A DNA stretch of 64,000 bases from Halomonas sp. SSL-5 (GTDB taxonomy: Bacteria; Pseudomonadota; Gammaproteobacteria; Pseudomonadales; Halomonadaceae), in contig NZ_JAUYWF010000014.1 in NCBI RefSeq assembly GCF_030708455.1, positions 16,042 to 80,041 of the forward strand, in the 5' to 3' direction. A program made the translations under genes and the position numbers. Under the pieces are notes generated by a model. The model worked only from the letters and a program-made list of their open reading frames with translations. It searched no databases and was not told the origin of the DNA. This document shows, piece by piece, positions 39,908-48,761 of the stretch (the stretch's first letter is position 1; each line of letters opens with the position of its first letter).

Positions 39908-41281
39908 ATGAAGATCATCATTCTCGGCGCCGGCCAGGTCGGCGGCACCCTGGCCGAACACCTGGCCCGCGAGGAGAACGACATCACCGTCGTCGACACC
40001 GACGGCGACAAGCTGCGCGAGCTCCACACCAAGCTCGACATCCGCACCGTGGTGGGACCAGGCTCCTACCCCATGGTGCTGCGCCAGGCGGGCTGCGAGG
40101 ACGCCGACATGCTGATCGCGGTGACCAGCCAGGACGAGGTCAACATGATCGCCTGCCAGGTCGCCCATACCCTGTTCCGCACCCCCACCAAGATCGCCCG
40201 GGTGCGCGCCACCGCCTACCTCACCCGCCGCGGCCTGTTCGCCCACGAGGCGGTGCCCATCGACGTGCTGATCAGCCCCGAGCAGGTGGTCACCGACCAT
40301 ATCCGCCGGCTGATCGAGCATCCCGGGGCCCTGCAGGTGCTGGAGTTCGCCGGCGGCCTGGTGCAGCTGGTGGCGGTGAAGGCGATCTACGGCGGCCCCC
40401 TGGTGGGCCAGGACCTGGCCTTCCTGCGCCGGCACATGCCCAGCGTGGACACCCGGGTGGCGGCCATCTACCGCCGCAACCGGCCGATCATTCCCCGCGG
40501 CGACACCGTGATCGAGGCCGACGACGAGGTGTTCTTCATCGCCGCCCGGCGCGATATCCGCGCGGTGATGAGCGAGCTTCGGCGCCTCGATCGCGACTTC
40601 CGCCGGGTGATGATCGCCGGCGGCGGCAACATCGGCGAGCGCCTCGCCGAGCACCTCGAGCACAGCCACCAGGTGAAGATCATCGAGCACAGCCTGGAGC
40701 GCTGCACGGTGCTCTCCGAGCGCCTCGACCGCACCGTGGTGCTGCATGGCAGCGCCACCAGCAAGCGGCTGCTGGAGGAGGAGAACATCGAGGAGTGCGA
40801 CATCTTCTGCGCCCTGACCAACGACGACGAGGTCAATATCATGTCGTCGATGCTGGCCAAGCGCATGGGAGCCAAGAAGGTGCTGACGCTGATCAACAAC
40901 GCCGCCTACGTCGACCTGGTGCAGGGCGGCGAGATCGACATCGCCATCTCGCCGCAGCAGGCCACCATCGGCAGCCTGCTCACCCACGTGCGCCGAGGCG
41001 ACATCGTCAACGTGCACTCCTTGCGTCGCGGTGCCGCCGAGGCCATCGAGGCGATCGCCCACGGCGACACCCAGTCCTCCAAGGTGGTGGGGCGCGCCAT
41101 CGGCGAGATCGACCTCCCCCGGGGCACCACCATCGGCGCCATCGTGCGCGGCAAGGAGGTGATGATCGCCCATGACGACGTGGTGGTGGAGTCCGGCGAC
41201 CACGTCATCCTGTTCGTGATCGACAAGCGCCGCATCCGCGACGTGGAGCGGCTGTTCCAGGTCGGGCTGACCTTCTTCTGA
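39908..41281 (+). CDS. trkA: Trk potassium uptake system NAD-binding subunit TrkA
   Basis: TrkA is the cytoplasmic peripheral subunit that gates the TrkH potassium channel in response to nucleotides. The 457-residue protein is a tandem of two RCK halves, each with a nucleotide-binding loop: [18 protein letters not shown] (3-20) and [18 protein letters not shown] (about 234-251), each followed by a TrkA_C domain. trkH follows 13 bp downstream. Potassium uptake is the first response to rising salt in halophiles, which fits the suggested host. Confidence 0.97.
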   Translation: MKIIILGAGQVGGTLAEHLAREENDITVVDTDGDKLRELHTKLDIRTVVGPGSYPMVLRQAGCEDADMLIAVTSQDEVNMIACQVAHTLFRTPTKIARVRATAYLTRRGLFAHEAVPIDVLISPEQVVTDHIRRLIEHPGALQVLEFAGGLVQLVAVKAIYGGPLVGQDLAFLRRHMPSVDTRVAAIYRRNRPIIPRGDTVIEADDEVFFIAARRDIRAVMSELRRLDRDFRRVMIAGGGNIGERLAEHLEHSHQVKIIEHSLERCTVLSERLDRTVVLHGSATSKRLLEEENIEECDIFCALTNDDEVNIMSSMLAKRMGAKKVLTLINNAAYVDLVQGGEIDIAISPQQATIGSLLTHVRRGDIVNVHSLRRGAAEAIEAIAHGDTQSSKVVGRAIGEIDLPRGTTIGAIVRGKEVMIAHDDVVVESGDHVILFVIDKRRIRDVERLFQVGLTFF

Positions 41282-41294
41282 CGGGGAGTCATCG

Positions 41295-42743
41295 ATGAGC
41301 CTGCGCATGATCCTGCGCATCCTGGGGCTGCTGCTGATGCTCTTCAGCCTGACCATGATGCCGCCGATCCTGATCTCGTTGCTGTTCGCCGACGGCCAGT
41401 GGGACGCCTTCGCCGTGGCCATCGGCATCACCGTGCTGACCGGCCTGGCGATGTTCCTGCCCAACCGCCGCGCCCGCAAGGAGCTGCGCACCCGGGACGG
41501 CTTCCTGATCGCCGCGCTGTTCTGGAGCGTGCTGGCGCTGTTCGGCTCGCTGCCGCTGATGCTCACCGACGTGACGCCGCTCTCCCTGACCGATGCGGTG
41601 TTCGAGTCCTTCTCGGGGCTGACCACCACCGGCGCCACGGTGATCACCGGCATCGAGCACCTGCCCGAGTCGATCCTCTACTACCGACAGCAGCTGCAGT
41701 GGCTGGGCGGCATGGGGATCGTGGTGCTGGCCGTGGCCATCCTGCCGACGCTGGGCGTCGGCGGCATGGCCCTCTACCGCACCGAGATCCCGGGGCCGCT
41801 CAAGGACTCCAAGCTCACCCCGCGCATCACCGAGACCGCCAAGGCGCTGTGGTACATCTACGCCTCGCTGACCATCGCCTGCATGCTCGCCTACATGGCC
41901 GCCGGCATGGACTGGTTCGACGCCCTGGGCCACAGCTTCTCCACCGTGGCCATCGGCGGCTTCTCCACCTACGACGCCAGCATCGGTCACTTCGACAGCG
42001 CCGCCATCGAGCTGATCTGTGTGTTCTTCCTGCTGGTCTCGGCGGTCAGCTTCAGCCTGCACTTCACCGCCTGGCGCCAGCGCAGCGTGCTGCACTACTT
42101 CGAGGACCCCGAGGCGCGCTTCCTGCTGCTGTTCCTGGCCGGACTGACCACCATCACCGCGATCTCACTGTGGCTGACCGGCACCTACGAGACCCAGCTG
42201 GGGCTGCGCCATGCCCTGTTCGAGGTGGTCTCGGTGGCCACCACCGCCGGCTTCGCCGTGGCCGACTTCTCGCTGTGGCCCGGCGCCCTGCCCTTCCTGC
42301 TGTTCATGGCCGCCTTCGTGGGCGGCTGCTCCGGCTCCACCGGCGGCGGCATGAAGGTGATCCGCATCATCCTGATCCTCAAGCAGGGCATGCGCGAGGT
42401 GATGCGCCTGATCCATCCCAGCGCGGTGATCACGGTGAAGATCGGCAAGGTGAGCGTGCCGGACGGCATCGCCCAGGCGGTGTGGGGCTTCTTCTCCGCC
42501 TACGTGATGCTGTTCTTCCTGATGCTGGTGGGGGTGATGGCCACCGGGGTCGACCAGGTCACCGCCTGGTCGACGGTAGGCTCGGCGCTCAACAACCTGG
42601 GCCCGGCGCTGGGCGAGGCCTCCGCCCACTACGGCGACCTGCCCGACCTGGCCAAGTGGATCCTGGTGATGGCCATGCTGCTGGGCCGCCTGGAGATATT
42701 CACCGTACTGGTGCTGTTCACCCCGGCCTTCTGGCGGCGCTGA
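41295..42743 (+). CDS. trkH: TrkH family potassium transporter membrane subunit
   Basis: The 482-residue protein has about ten membrane segments and four pore-loop repeats with selectivity-filter glycines, including GLTTTGATV (about 111-119), SFSTVAIGGFST (about 214-225), TTAGFAV (about 315-321) and the C-terminal GSALNNLGPALGE (about 430-442). This is the potassium-conducting partner of TrkA. In Halomonas elongata two such proteins, TrkH and TrkI, are described; I cannot say which one this resembles more. GGGGAG precedes the ATG. Confidence 0.93.
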   Translation: MSLRMILRILGLLLMLFSLTMMPPILISLLFADGQWDAFAVAIGITVLTGLAMFLPNRRARKELRTRDGFLIAALFWSVLALFGSLPLMLTDVTPLSLTDAVFESFSGLTTTGATVITGIEHLPESILYYRQQLQWLGGMGIVVLAVAILPTLGVGGMALYRTEIPGPLKDSKLTPRITETAKALWYIYASLTIACMLAYMAAGMDWFDALGHSFSTVAIGGFSTYDASIGHFDSAAIELICVFFLLVSAVSFSLHFTAWRQRSVLHYFEDPEARFLLLFLAGLTTITAISLWLTGTYETQLGLRHALFEVVSVATTAGFAVADFSLWPGALPFLLFMAAFVGGCSGSTGGGMKVIRIILILKQGMREVMRLIHPSAVITVKIGKVSVPDGIAQAVWGFFSAYVMLFFLMLVGVMATGVDQVTAWSTVGSALNNLGPALGEASAHYGDLPDLAKWILVMAMLLGRLEIFTVLVLFTPAFWRR

Positions 42744-42757
42744 CACCTCCCCCGGGT

Positions 42758-42786
42758 TTGGCCGAGCGCTGACGTTCGTGGATAAT
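42758..42786 (+). promoter_or_regulatory. Putative promoter of the TraB-family gene
   Basis: TTGGCC (42758-42763), a 17-bp spacer and GATAAT (42781-42786) lie 31 bp before the ATG at 42817, just after the trkH stop. Confidence 0.5.
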
Positions 42787-42816
42787 CGACGCTTCACTCC
42801 CTCGAAGCGAGCCTCC

Positions 42817-44052
42817 ATGACCGAGACCCAGGCCCCGACCCGCCCGGATGACGCCACCAGCGGCCCGCAGCGGGTCCTGCAGGTCGGCGAGACCCGCTAC
42901 ACCCTGCTCGGCACCGCCCACGTCTCCGCCGAGAGCGCCGAGGACGTGCGCCGGCTGATCCGCTCCGGCGAGTTCGACGCCGTGGCCATCGAGCTGTGCG
43001 ACTCGCGCCACCATAGCCTCACCAACCCCGACGCCCTGGGCGAACAGGATCTGTTCCAGATCTTCCGCCAGGGCAAGGCCGGGGTGGTGGCGGCCAGCCT
43101 GGCACTGGGCGCCTTCCAACAGCGCCTGGCCGAGCAGTCCGGTATCGAGCCCGGCGCCGAGATGCGGGCCGCCCTGGAGGAGTCTCGGCAGGCGAAGCTG
43201 CCGCTGCTGCTGATCGACCGCGACGTGGGGGTCACCCTCAAGCGTATCTACCACAACGTGCCCTGGTGGCAGCGCTTCTCGCTGTTCTCGGGGCTGCTGG
43301 GTAGCGTGCTGTCACGCCAGGAGGTCTCCGCGGAGGAGATCGAGCGGCTCAAGGAGGGCGACGTGCTGGAGTCCACCTTCAGCGAGTTCGCCGCCGAGTC
43401 CGAGCGCCTCTACACCCCGCTGATCAGCGAGCGCGACCGCTACATGGTGCTGCGCCTGGCCGAGGATGCCCCGCCCGGGCGCTACCGCCACGTGCTGGTG
43501 GTGATCGGCGCCGGCCACATGAAGGGCATGGCCGAGCACTTCGCGGCGCCGCTTCCCGAGACGCCGCGCCCGGAGCGCGAGGCCCTCGAGGCCACGCCGC
43601 CACCGTCGAAGATCTGGAAGGCGCTGCCCTGGGTGATCACCGCGCTGGTGCTCACCGGCTTCGCCATCGGCTTCTCGCGCAACACCGGGCTGGGCTGGCA
43701 GTTGGTGGCGGAGTGGTTCCTGATCAATGGCGTACTCTCGGCGGGCGCCACCCTGGTGGCCCTGGCCCACCCGTTCACGGTCATCGCCACCTTCTTCGCC
43801 GCGCCGCTCACCTCGCTCAACCCCACCATCGGCGCCGGCTTCGTGGCCGCAGGGGTGGAGCTCTACCTGCGCAAGCCCAAGGTGCGCGACTTCTCCACCC
43901 TGCGCCACGACGTGACTCACCTCAAGGGGTGGTGGCACAACCGGGTGTCACGCACCCTGCTGGTGTTCCTGACGGCCACCCTGGGCTCCGCCGCCGGCAC
44001 CTGGATCGCCGGCTTCCGCATCGCAGGCACGCTGTTCGGCGGCTCGCCTTGA
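42817..44052 (+). CDS. TraB/GumN family membrane protein
   Basis: The 411-residue product has the TraB domain in its first 250 residues, with LLGTAHVSAESAEDVRRLI (29-47), the catalytic-type Glu in AIELCDSRH (about 59-67) and IGAGHMKGM (about 230-238). About five membrane segments fill the C-terminal part (from about 270). TraB/TIKI relatives include putative metal-dependent proteases, and the archaeal and bacterial membrane-fused form found here has no settled function. ATG 42817 is preferred over an upstream GTG at 42778, which would lie within the predicted promoter. Confidence 0.86.
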   Translation: MTETQAPTRPDDATSGPQRVLQVGETRYTLLGTAHVSAESAEDVRRLIRSGEFDAVAIELCDSRHHSLTNPDALGEQDLFQIFRQGKAGVVAASLALGAFQQRLAEQSGIEPGAEMRAALEESRQAKLPLLLIDRDVGVTLKRIYHNVPWWQRFSLFSGLLGSVLSRQEVSAEEIERLKEGDVLESTFSEFAAESERLYTPLISERDRYMVLRLAEDAPPGRYRHVLVVIGAGHMKGMAEHFAAPLPETPRPEREALEATPPPSKIWKALPWVITALVLTGFAIGFSRNTGLGWQLVAEWFLINGVLSAGATLVALAHPFTVIATFFAAPLTSLNPTIGAGFVAAGVELYLRKPKVRDFSTLRHDVTHLKGWWHNRVSRTLLVFLTATLGSAAGTWIAGFRIAGTLFGGSP

Positions 44053-44076
44053 TCAATCCAGGAGCCCCTACGGCCC

Positions 44077-44186
44077 GGGGCTGACCTGGCGACAAGCCTG
44101 CGAGGAGGCGCTGTGAATACCTCCATGTACGCTACCGACGCCATCCATGGCGTAGGACCTCCTCTACGGCTTGTCCCCAGCGCCCC
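44077..44186 (+). repeat. Dispersed 110-bp inverted-repeat element, copy C
   Basis: The outer arms pair as an imperfect palindrome: the left arm has GACAAGCCTGCGAGGAGG and the right arm CCTCCTCTACGGCTTGTC, with GGGGCTG and CAGCGCCCC at the ends. The centre holds GCCATCCATGGC. It fills most of the 152-bp gap between convergent TraB and DTW genes, and is almost the same as copy B and similar to copy A. Confidence 0.92.
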
Positions 44187-44204
44187 TATCTTTGCGTTAT
44201 AGCG

Positions 44205-45080
44205 CTATCCCTTTCGCGCCAGCAGGCGCCGCATCGCCGCCGTCGGCGCCTCGATCCTTTCGAAGCGCCGGCTGGCGGCGTAGCTGTCGTTGAAGGCATC
44301 GAAGTAGTCGTCCAGGGCCTGGGCGGCATCCGCGTCGCCGCCCTGACGCAATAACTCGGCGGCCACCTCGGCGGTACACAGGTGCGCGGCGGAGGCCGGC
44401 TTGCGCAGCCGATAGCGGGTCAGGCGCTCGGTGCGCAGCGGCAGCACCGGCAGCGCATCCAGGTAGGGGCTCTTGCGGAAGATACGCCGGGCCTGGCGCC
44501 AGGTGCCGTCGAGCAGCAGGTAGACCGGCGTGCGCCCTGCGGCCTTCGCCTCGGCCACGGCGTCGATGCCCACCACACGGTCGGCGTAGTCGGGCTGGTC
44601 ATCGGGGAAGACCACGAAGGGCGCGAAGCACTCATCCTCCAGCAGCGCCAGCAGGCGCTCGTCCGGCGTGGTGCGATACCAGGTGAAGACCTCGGTGTCC
44701 GGCAACACGTCGCGGATCAGGCGACCGGTGTTGGTGGGCTTGAGGTGCTCCATGGAGTGGGTCAGCAGCCACACCCGCGCCTCGCTCTCGGCGGTCGCCG
44801 CATAGGGGCAAAGGCAGTTGAGCACGGGCAGGTTGCACCCCGGGCAACGTTCGACGAAGCTGCCGCGTGCCTTGAACTCGCGGCGCGGTGGGCGAGGATG
44901 ACCGGTCCCGGGGTCACGAGAAAGAGCGGTGGCGGGGTCACGAGAAAGAGCGGTGGCGGGGTCACGAGAAAGAGCGGTCGCGGGGTCCCGGCAGGCCTCG
45001 GTCGCGGGATCATTCTCAGGCGCGTTGCCGGAGGCGCACACCTGGCGGAGTTCGGGGTCGTGGTAACGGTCGTCCTGCAT
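44205..45080 (-). CDS. DTW-domain tRNA-uridine aminocarboxypropyltransferase (TapT-like)
   Basis: DTW proteins such as E. coli TapT (YfiP) put an aminocarboxypropyl group on uridine 47 of tRNA (acp3U). The product shows the zinc-type cysteines in RCPGCNLPVLNCLCPY, LTHSMEHLKPTNTGRL, VVFPDDQ and the namesake LLDGTWRQARRI. The N-terminal ~70 residues are not conserved and include three in-frame copies of RDPATALS encoded by 24-bp tandem repeats (44911-44982). Start is uncertain: ATG 45080 is chosen (291 aa); ATG 45113 would begin at a TAGAAT-like -10. Neither has a strong ribosome site. Confidence 0.85.
   Translation of the reverse strand: MQDDRYHDPELRQVCASGNAPENDPATEACRDPATALSRDPATALSRDPATALSRDPGTGHPRPPRREFKARGSFVERCPGCNLPVLNCLCPYAATAESEARVWLLTHSMEHLKPTNTGRLIRDVLPDTEVFTWYRTTPDERLLALLEDECFAPFVVFPDDQPDYADRVVGIDAVAEAKAAGRTPVYLLLDGTWRQARRIFRKSPYLDALPVLPLRTERLTRYRLRKPASAAHLCTAEVAAELLRQGGDADAAQALDDYFDAFNDSYAASRRFERIEAPTAAMRRLLARKG
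44911..44982. repeat. Three in-frame 24-bp tandem repeats inside the DTW gene
   Basis: Units at 44911-44934, 44935-44958 and 44959-44982; the first two are identical and the third differs by one base. They encode RDPATALS three times, with a partial fourth unit (RDPGTG) on one side. The length is a multiple of three, so copy changes keep the frame. Confidence 0.95.
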
Positions 45081-45143
45081 GGCGGGCTGTCCGGGGGAAA
45101 CGGGGGGGCGCATTCTAGCATGCGGCGCACGGCTTGCTCCGCC

Positions 45144-45878
45144 TCAGCCCACCAGCGTCTCGGGAGCCCACAGCCGCCCCTCGCGCCGCCAGTGGCGCAC
45201 CAGCGCCGGCACCCCCTTGCCGGCGGGCTGACCGAGCCGCGCCACCCCCGGTGGAGCCAGCGCCTCGGCCTCGGGGTCGACCAGCACGCAGGGCGCCTCG
45301 AGGGGGGCGTGCTGGAGCAGGGAGGCGGCCGGCATCACTGCCAGCGAGGTGCCCACCACCAGTACCAGGTCGGCGCTGCCGACGATCTCGCAGGCCTCGG
45401 CGAAGTGGGGCACCTCCTCGCCGAACCACACCACGTCGGGACGCAGCTGGCTGCCCTTGTCGCAGATGTCGCCCAGCTCGATGCCGCCCCGGGGCAGCGG
45501 ATAGTGCATGCGGCGATCCACCGAGGAGCGCGCCTTGAGGATCTCGCCGTGCAGATGCAGGACATGACGGGAACCGGCCCGCTCGTGCAGGTCATCGATG
45601 TTCTGGGTGATGATGCTGACCCGGAAGCCCTGCTGCTCCAGCGCCGCCAGGGCCTTGTGGGCGGGGTTGGGGCGGGCCCGGCGTACCTGGTCGCGACGCG
45701 CGTTGTAGAAGGCCAGCACCCGGGCCGGGTCACGCCGCCAGGCGCCGGGGGTGGCCACCTCCTCGACGGGATGGTCGGCCCACAGGCCATCCGCCGCGCG
45801 GAAGGTCTGGATACCGCTCTCGGCGCTGATGCCCGCGCCGGTCAACACCACCAGATGCGGGGCGTGTCGCTCGGTCAT
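45144..45878 (-). CDS. cobB: Sir2-family NAD-dependent protein deacylase without zinc cysteines
   Basis: Sirtuins remove acyl groups from lysines with NAD+. The 244-residue protein has GAGISAESGI (14-23), Tyr58 and Arg61 in FYNARRDQ that mark class III desuccinylase/demalonylase-type sirtuins, QNIDDLHERAG (92-102), catalytic His110 in LHLHGEI, PDVVWFGE, GTSLAVMPAASL and DPE. The zinc module is stripped: where CobB has two CxxC-type pairs, this protein has ARSSVDRRM and a single Cys in GDICDKG. Such zinc-free sirtuins occur in some bacteria. Divergent from nothing nearby; the HAD gene lies upstream on the same strand. Confidence 0.88.
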   Translation of the reverse strand: MTERHAPHLVVLTGAGISAESGIQTFRAADGLWADHPVEEVATPGAWRRDPARVLAFYNARRDQVRRARPNPAHKALAALEQQGFRVSIITQNIDDLHERAGSRHVLHLHGEILKARSSVDRRMHYPLPRGGIELGDICDKGSQLRPDVVWFGEEVPHFAEACEIVGSADLVLVVGTSLAVMPAASLLQHAPLEAPCVLVDPEAEALAPPGVARLGQPAGKGVPALVRHWRREGRLWAPETLVG

Positions 45879-45970
45879 CGCCGCTGTCTCCGCTCATGGC
45901 CGCTGGATCGCACTCACCAGACGGTACCATCAACGGACCGAATACGGCCACAGGGTTGGCCGGTCACCCG

Positions 45971-46663
45971 CTATGCCAGCGCGACTCGCGACGGCGCCTC
46001 GGCCGCATCCCGCCAGTCCAGCCGCTCCCAGCCCTCGACCCGGGCCACCTCCGCCAGCACAGGGTCGGGGTTCACCACCACCGGGCGGTCCACCCGGTTG
46101 AGAAGGGGCAGGTCGTTCTGGGAGTCGGAGTAGAAGCTCAGGTGGCTGGCGCTGGCGTTGCGCTCGGCAAGCCAGGCCTCCAGCCGGGTGACCTTGCCAC
46201 CCCGATAGGAGAGCACGCCGGTGGTGGCGCCGGTGAAGCGCCCGGCCGCGAGCGCCGGCTCCACGGCGATCACCTGCTCGATGCCCAGCTGCCTGGCGAC
46301 CGGGCCCACCAGATGCCGCGACGAGGCGGAGATCAGCAGCAGTCGGTCTCCCTCGCGTCGGTGGCGGGCTATCAGCTCGCGCCCCTGGGGAAACACCCGC
46401 GGCACGATGCGCTGGGCAACGAAGGCCTCCACCTCGGCGGTGACCTCCTCCTCATGACGGCGCACCAGCGGCGAGAGCGTGACGGCCAGGTACTGTTCCA
46501 GCCGGAGCCGGCCGGCGTGGTAGGCCGCATTCATGGCCAGGGTGCGTGCCAGGTACTCACCGGGGGAGGCGATCCAGCCGCGCTCCACCATCCAGTCGTT
46601 CCAGAGCGCGCTGCAGTCGCCATCCAGCAGGGTGTCGTCGAGGTCGAAGAGGGCAAGGCGCAT
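45971..46663 (-). CDS. HAD-IB family phosphatase, candidate histidinol-phosphatase
   Basis: The 230-residue product is a phosphoserine-phosphatase-like HAD hydrolase. It has the nucleophile and acid in LALFDLDDTLLDGD (D7 and D9), the second motif Ser in LLLISASSRH (about 119-128), a Lys in GGKVTRLEAWL (about 165-175) and the acidic loop YSDSQNDLPLL (about 187-197). The N-terminus resembles Pseudomonas PA0335, reported as a histidinol-phosphate phosphatase. Because HisB here lacks that domain, this gene is a reasonable candidate for the missing step. Other small phosphate esters are possible substrates. TGGAG precedes ATG 46663. Confidence 0.8.
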   Translation of the reverse strand: MRLALFDLDDTLLDGDCSALWNDWMVERGWIASPGEYLARTLAMNAAYHAGRLRLEQYLAVTLSPLVRRHEEEVTAEVEAFVAQRIVPRVFPQGRELIARHRREGDRLLLISASSRHLVGPVARQLGIEQVIAVEPALAAGRFTGATTGVLSYRGGKVTRLEAWLAERNASASHLSFYSDSQNDLPLLNRVDRPVVVNPDPVLAEVARVEGWERLDWRDAAEAPSRVALA

Positions 46664-46866
46664 GACGGTCTCCAGGGGCCAAGGATCAGCGGGGCATAGC
46701 CTGCCGGCCGGAGGTGACGACGGCATGACATCGCGGGGGGGGCGTGAACCACCGGAGCCGGCGGGCTCCTGGCCGGCAGCCTGTCAGCAGGCCACGGCGA
46801 AGGCGTTCATGAAAGCGTCACCCTCCGGCGCCAGCATGGGCGAAATCATTGGCGGAGCCCCCAGGC

Positions 46867-48186
46867 ATGCCTCGACGCCCGAGCAAGCCACTCAGTGAAG
46901 TGGAGATCGACCGGCTGATCCGGTTGGCGCGGGGTAATGCCATCGCTCGCCACCTCGGTGCCGAACGCGCGGCGCGTCATGCCACCTCGCTGAGGCCCGC
47001 CCGCGGGCCCGGAGACTCGGAGCCGGGTGCCTTGAAGATCCTGATGATCTCGGACGTCTACTTTCCACGGGTCAACGGGGTATCCACCTCCATCGCCAGC
47101 TTCCGGGACGTCCTGGCACGAGCGGGCCACTCGGTGACCCTGGTCTGCCCCGACTATCCGGTGGGTCAGATGGAAGAGCCCGGCGTGATAAGGGTTCGCT
47201 CACGCAGCGTGCCGGGCGACCCGGAGGACCGCATGATGCGCTTCCGGGACGCCCTCGCTCTCACGCCGCGGCTCGCCGGGCAGGCCTTCGACCTGATCCA
47301 TGTGCATACCCCCTTCGTTGCCCATTACGCCGGCATCCGGTTGAGTCGTCGACTGGGCATTCCGGTGGTGGCCACCTATCACACCCTGTTCGAGGAGTAC
47401 CTGCACCACTATGTGCGCTGGATGCCAGGCCGCTGGCTGCGCTTCGCCGCTCGACGCTTCTCGGTGCGCCAGTGCCATCAGCTCAGCGCGCTGGTGGCGC
47501 CATCGCATGCCATGCGTGAGGCTCTGGCGCGCTACGGGGTCACCACACCCATGGCAGTGATACCCACCGGGCTGGCGCTGGAGACGTTCACTCGCCCGCC
47601 GCAGGGAGGCGACTTCCGCGCCCGCTACGGGCTTCCCCCGGAGACCCGTCTGCTGCTCTATGTGGGGCGTGCCGCCTTCGAGAAGAACATCGGTTTCCTG
47701 ATCGGAATGCTACCCCGGGTGCTGGCCGAGCACCCCTCGGCGAGACTGGTGATCACCGGCGAGGGCCCGGCCCAGGCCGCCCTCGCCCATCAGGCCCGGG
47801 AGGCCGGCCTGGCCGAGGCCGTGGTATTCCTGGGCTACCTGGACCGCGACGGCCCCCTGCAGGCGGCCTACCGCGCAGCCGACGTGTTCGTGTTCGCCTC
47901 GCGTACCGAAACCCAGGGGCTGGTGCTGCTCGAGGCCATGGCCCTGGGCACACCGGTGGTCTCCAGCGCGGTGATGGGCACTCGGGAGGTGCTGGTCGAC
48001 GGCGAGGGCTGCCTGATCGCCGAGGAGGATCCCGACGACTTCGCCCAGAAGGTCAATCGGCTGCTGGTCGACGAGCCCCTGCGCCGCGCCCTGGGCGAGC
48101 GGGGCTGCGCCTATGCGGCGAACTGGCATGAAGACGCCCGGTCCGGCGAGCTGATCGAGCTATACCAGCGCTGCACCGGTACCTGA
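46867..48186 (+). CDS. GT4-family glycosyltransferase
   Basis: The 439-residue product is a GT-B glycosyltransferase of family 4. After an unusual basic N-terminal extension (about 1-55) it shows ILMISDVYFPRVNGVSTSI, the acceptor-side VHTPFVAHYAGI and VATYHTLFEEYLHHYVR, then YVGRAAFEKNI, the donor motif ASRTETQGLVLLEAMALGTPVV (EX7E) and HEDARSGELIELYQR. The closest described relatives act on diacylglycerol or phosphatidylinositol lipids (PimB, glucosyl-diacylglycerol synthases). Substrate is not known here. I chose ATG 46867 (GGAG 9 nt upstream); a TTG at 46849 is also open. Confidence 0.85.
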   Translation: MPRRPSKPLSEVEIDRLIRLARGNAIARHLGAERAARHATSLRPARGPGDSEPGALKILMISDVYFPRVNGVSTSIASFRDVLARAGHSVTLVCPDYPVGQMEEPGVIRVRSRSVPGDPEDRMMRFRDALALTPRLAGQAFDLIHVHTPFVAHYAGIRLSRRLGIPVVATYHTLFEEYLHHYVRWMPGRWLRFAARRFSVRQCHQLSALVAPSHAMREALARYGVTTPMAVIPTGLALETFTRPPQGGDFRARYGLPPETRLLLYVGRAAFEKNIGFLIGMLPRVLAEHPSARLVITGEGPAQAALAHQAREAGLAEAVVFLGYLDRDGPLQAAYRAADVFVFASRTETQGLVLLEAMALGTPVVSSAVMGTREVLVDGEGCLIAEEDPDDFAQKVNRLLVDEPLRRALGERGCAYAANWHEDARSGELIELYQRCTGT

Positions 48187-48272
48187 TGCCCCAGGCCAGG
48201 CCCGGTTGGCGGTGGACTCAGGCGGGGCAGTGGCTCGCCGCTGCTGGGCCGACAGGGACGAGCGGCTCGAGA

Positions 48273-48692
48273 TCAGGCGCCGTGGTAGCCATCCTCTTCG
48301 GGGCTCTCGTGGGCGCCCTTGGGAAGCTCGGCGGCCCAGGCCATGGCGGTGGCGTGGTCACGCTTGGCGAAGGTGTGGATCTCCACCGCCTTGAAGAGGC
48401 GTTCCTCCAGGTGGGCGACATGCTTGAGCCACGCCTGGTCGGTGACCACGGCGGCGCGGTGATAGCGCTTCAGGTCGCCGAGTTGGGTCAGGCCGTAGCC
48501 GAGATCCTTGAGCAGCGCGCCGAGGGTCATCCAGCGCAGGTCGTCGATGATGACCACCAGGCTGACCAGTCGATGGCTCCGCTTGGCGTCCTCGATGGCA
48601 TCGATGGCCCGCTGCAGCTCGCGTCCCGTGACGACGCCTCCCGCCTTCATCGCCACGACATGCCCCGCCGAATGGGTAATCAGGTCCAACAT
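48273..48692 (-). CDS. SpoIIAA-like (STAS-type) protein
   Basis: The 139-residue product matches the SpoIIAA-like family, small soluble proteins with an alpha/beta STAS-type fold that may bind lipophilic ligands. It shows VVAMKAGGVVTGRELQRAID (about 12-31), VVIIDDLRWMTLGALLKDL (about 46-64) and YHRAAVVTDQAWLKHVA (about 77-93). AAGGAG lies 5 nt before the ATG. Function unknown. It lies downstream of aceK on the same strand, with 69 bp between. Confidence 0.82.
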   Translation of the reverse strand: MLDLITHSAGHVVAMKAGGVVTGRELQRAIDAIEDAKRSHRLVSLVVIIDDLRWMTLGALLKDLGYGLTQLGDLKRYHRAAVVTDQAWLKHVAHLEERLFKAVEIHTFAKRDHATAMAWAAELPKGAHESPEEDGYHGA

Positions 48693-48761
48693 GGCGTTCT
48701 CCTTGGGGTTGAGAGCGGCAAGATGCCTCGCTCGCCTTCAGCATAGCGCGCCAGGCTTCGG

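Noticed and set aside
44887..45118. A small plus-strand gene over the DTW repeats
   Set aside because: It is the antisense reading of the 24-bp repeats, giving repeated RGHEKERW units with no ribosome site or homology.
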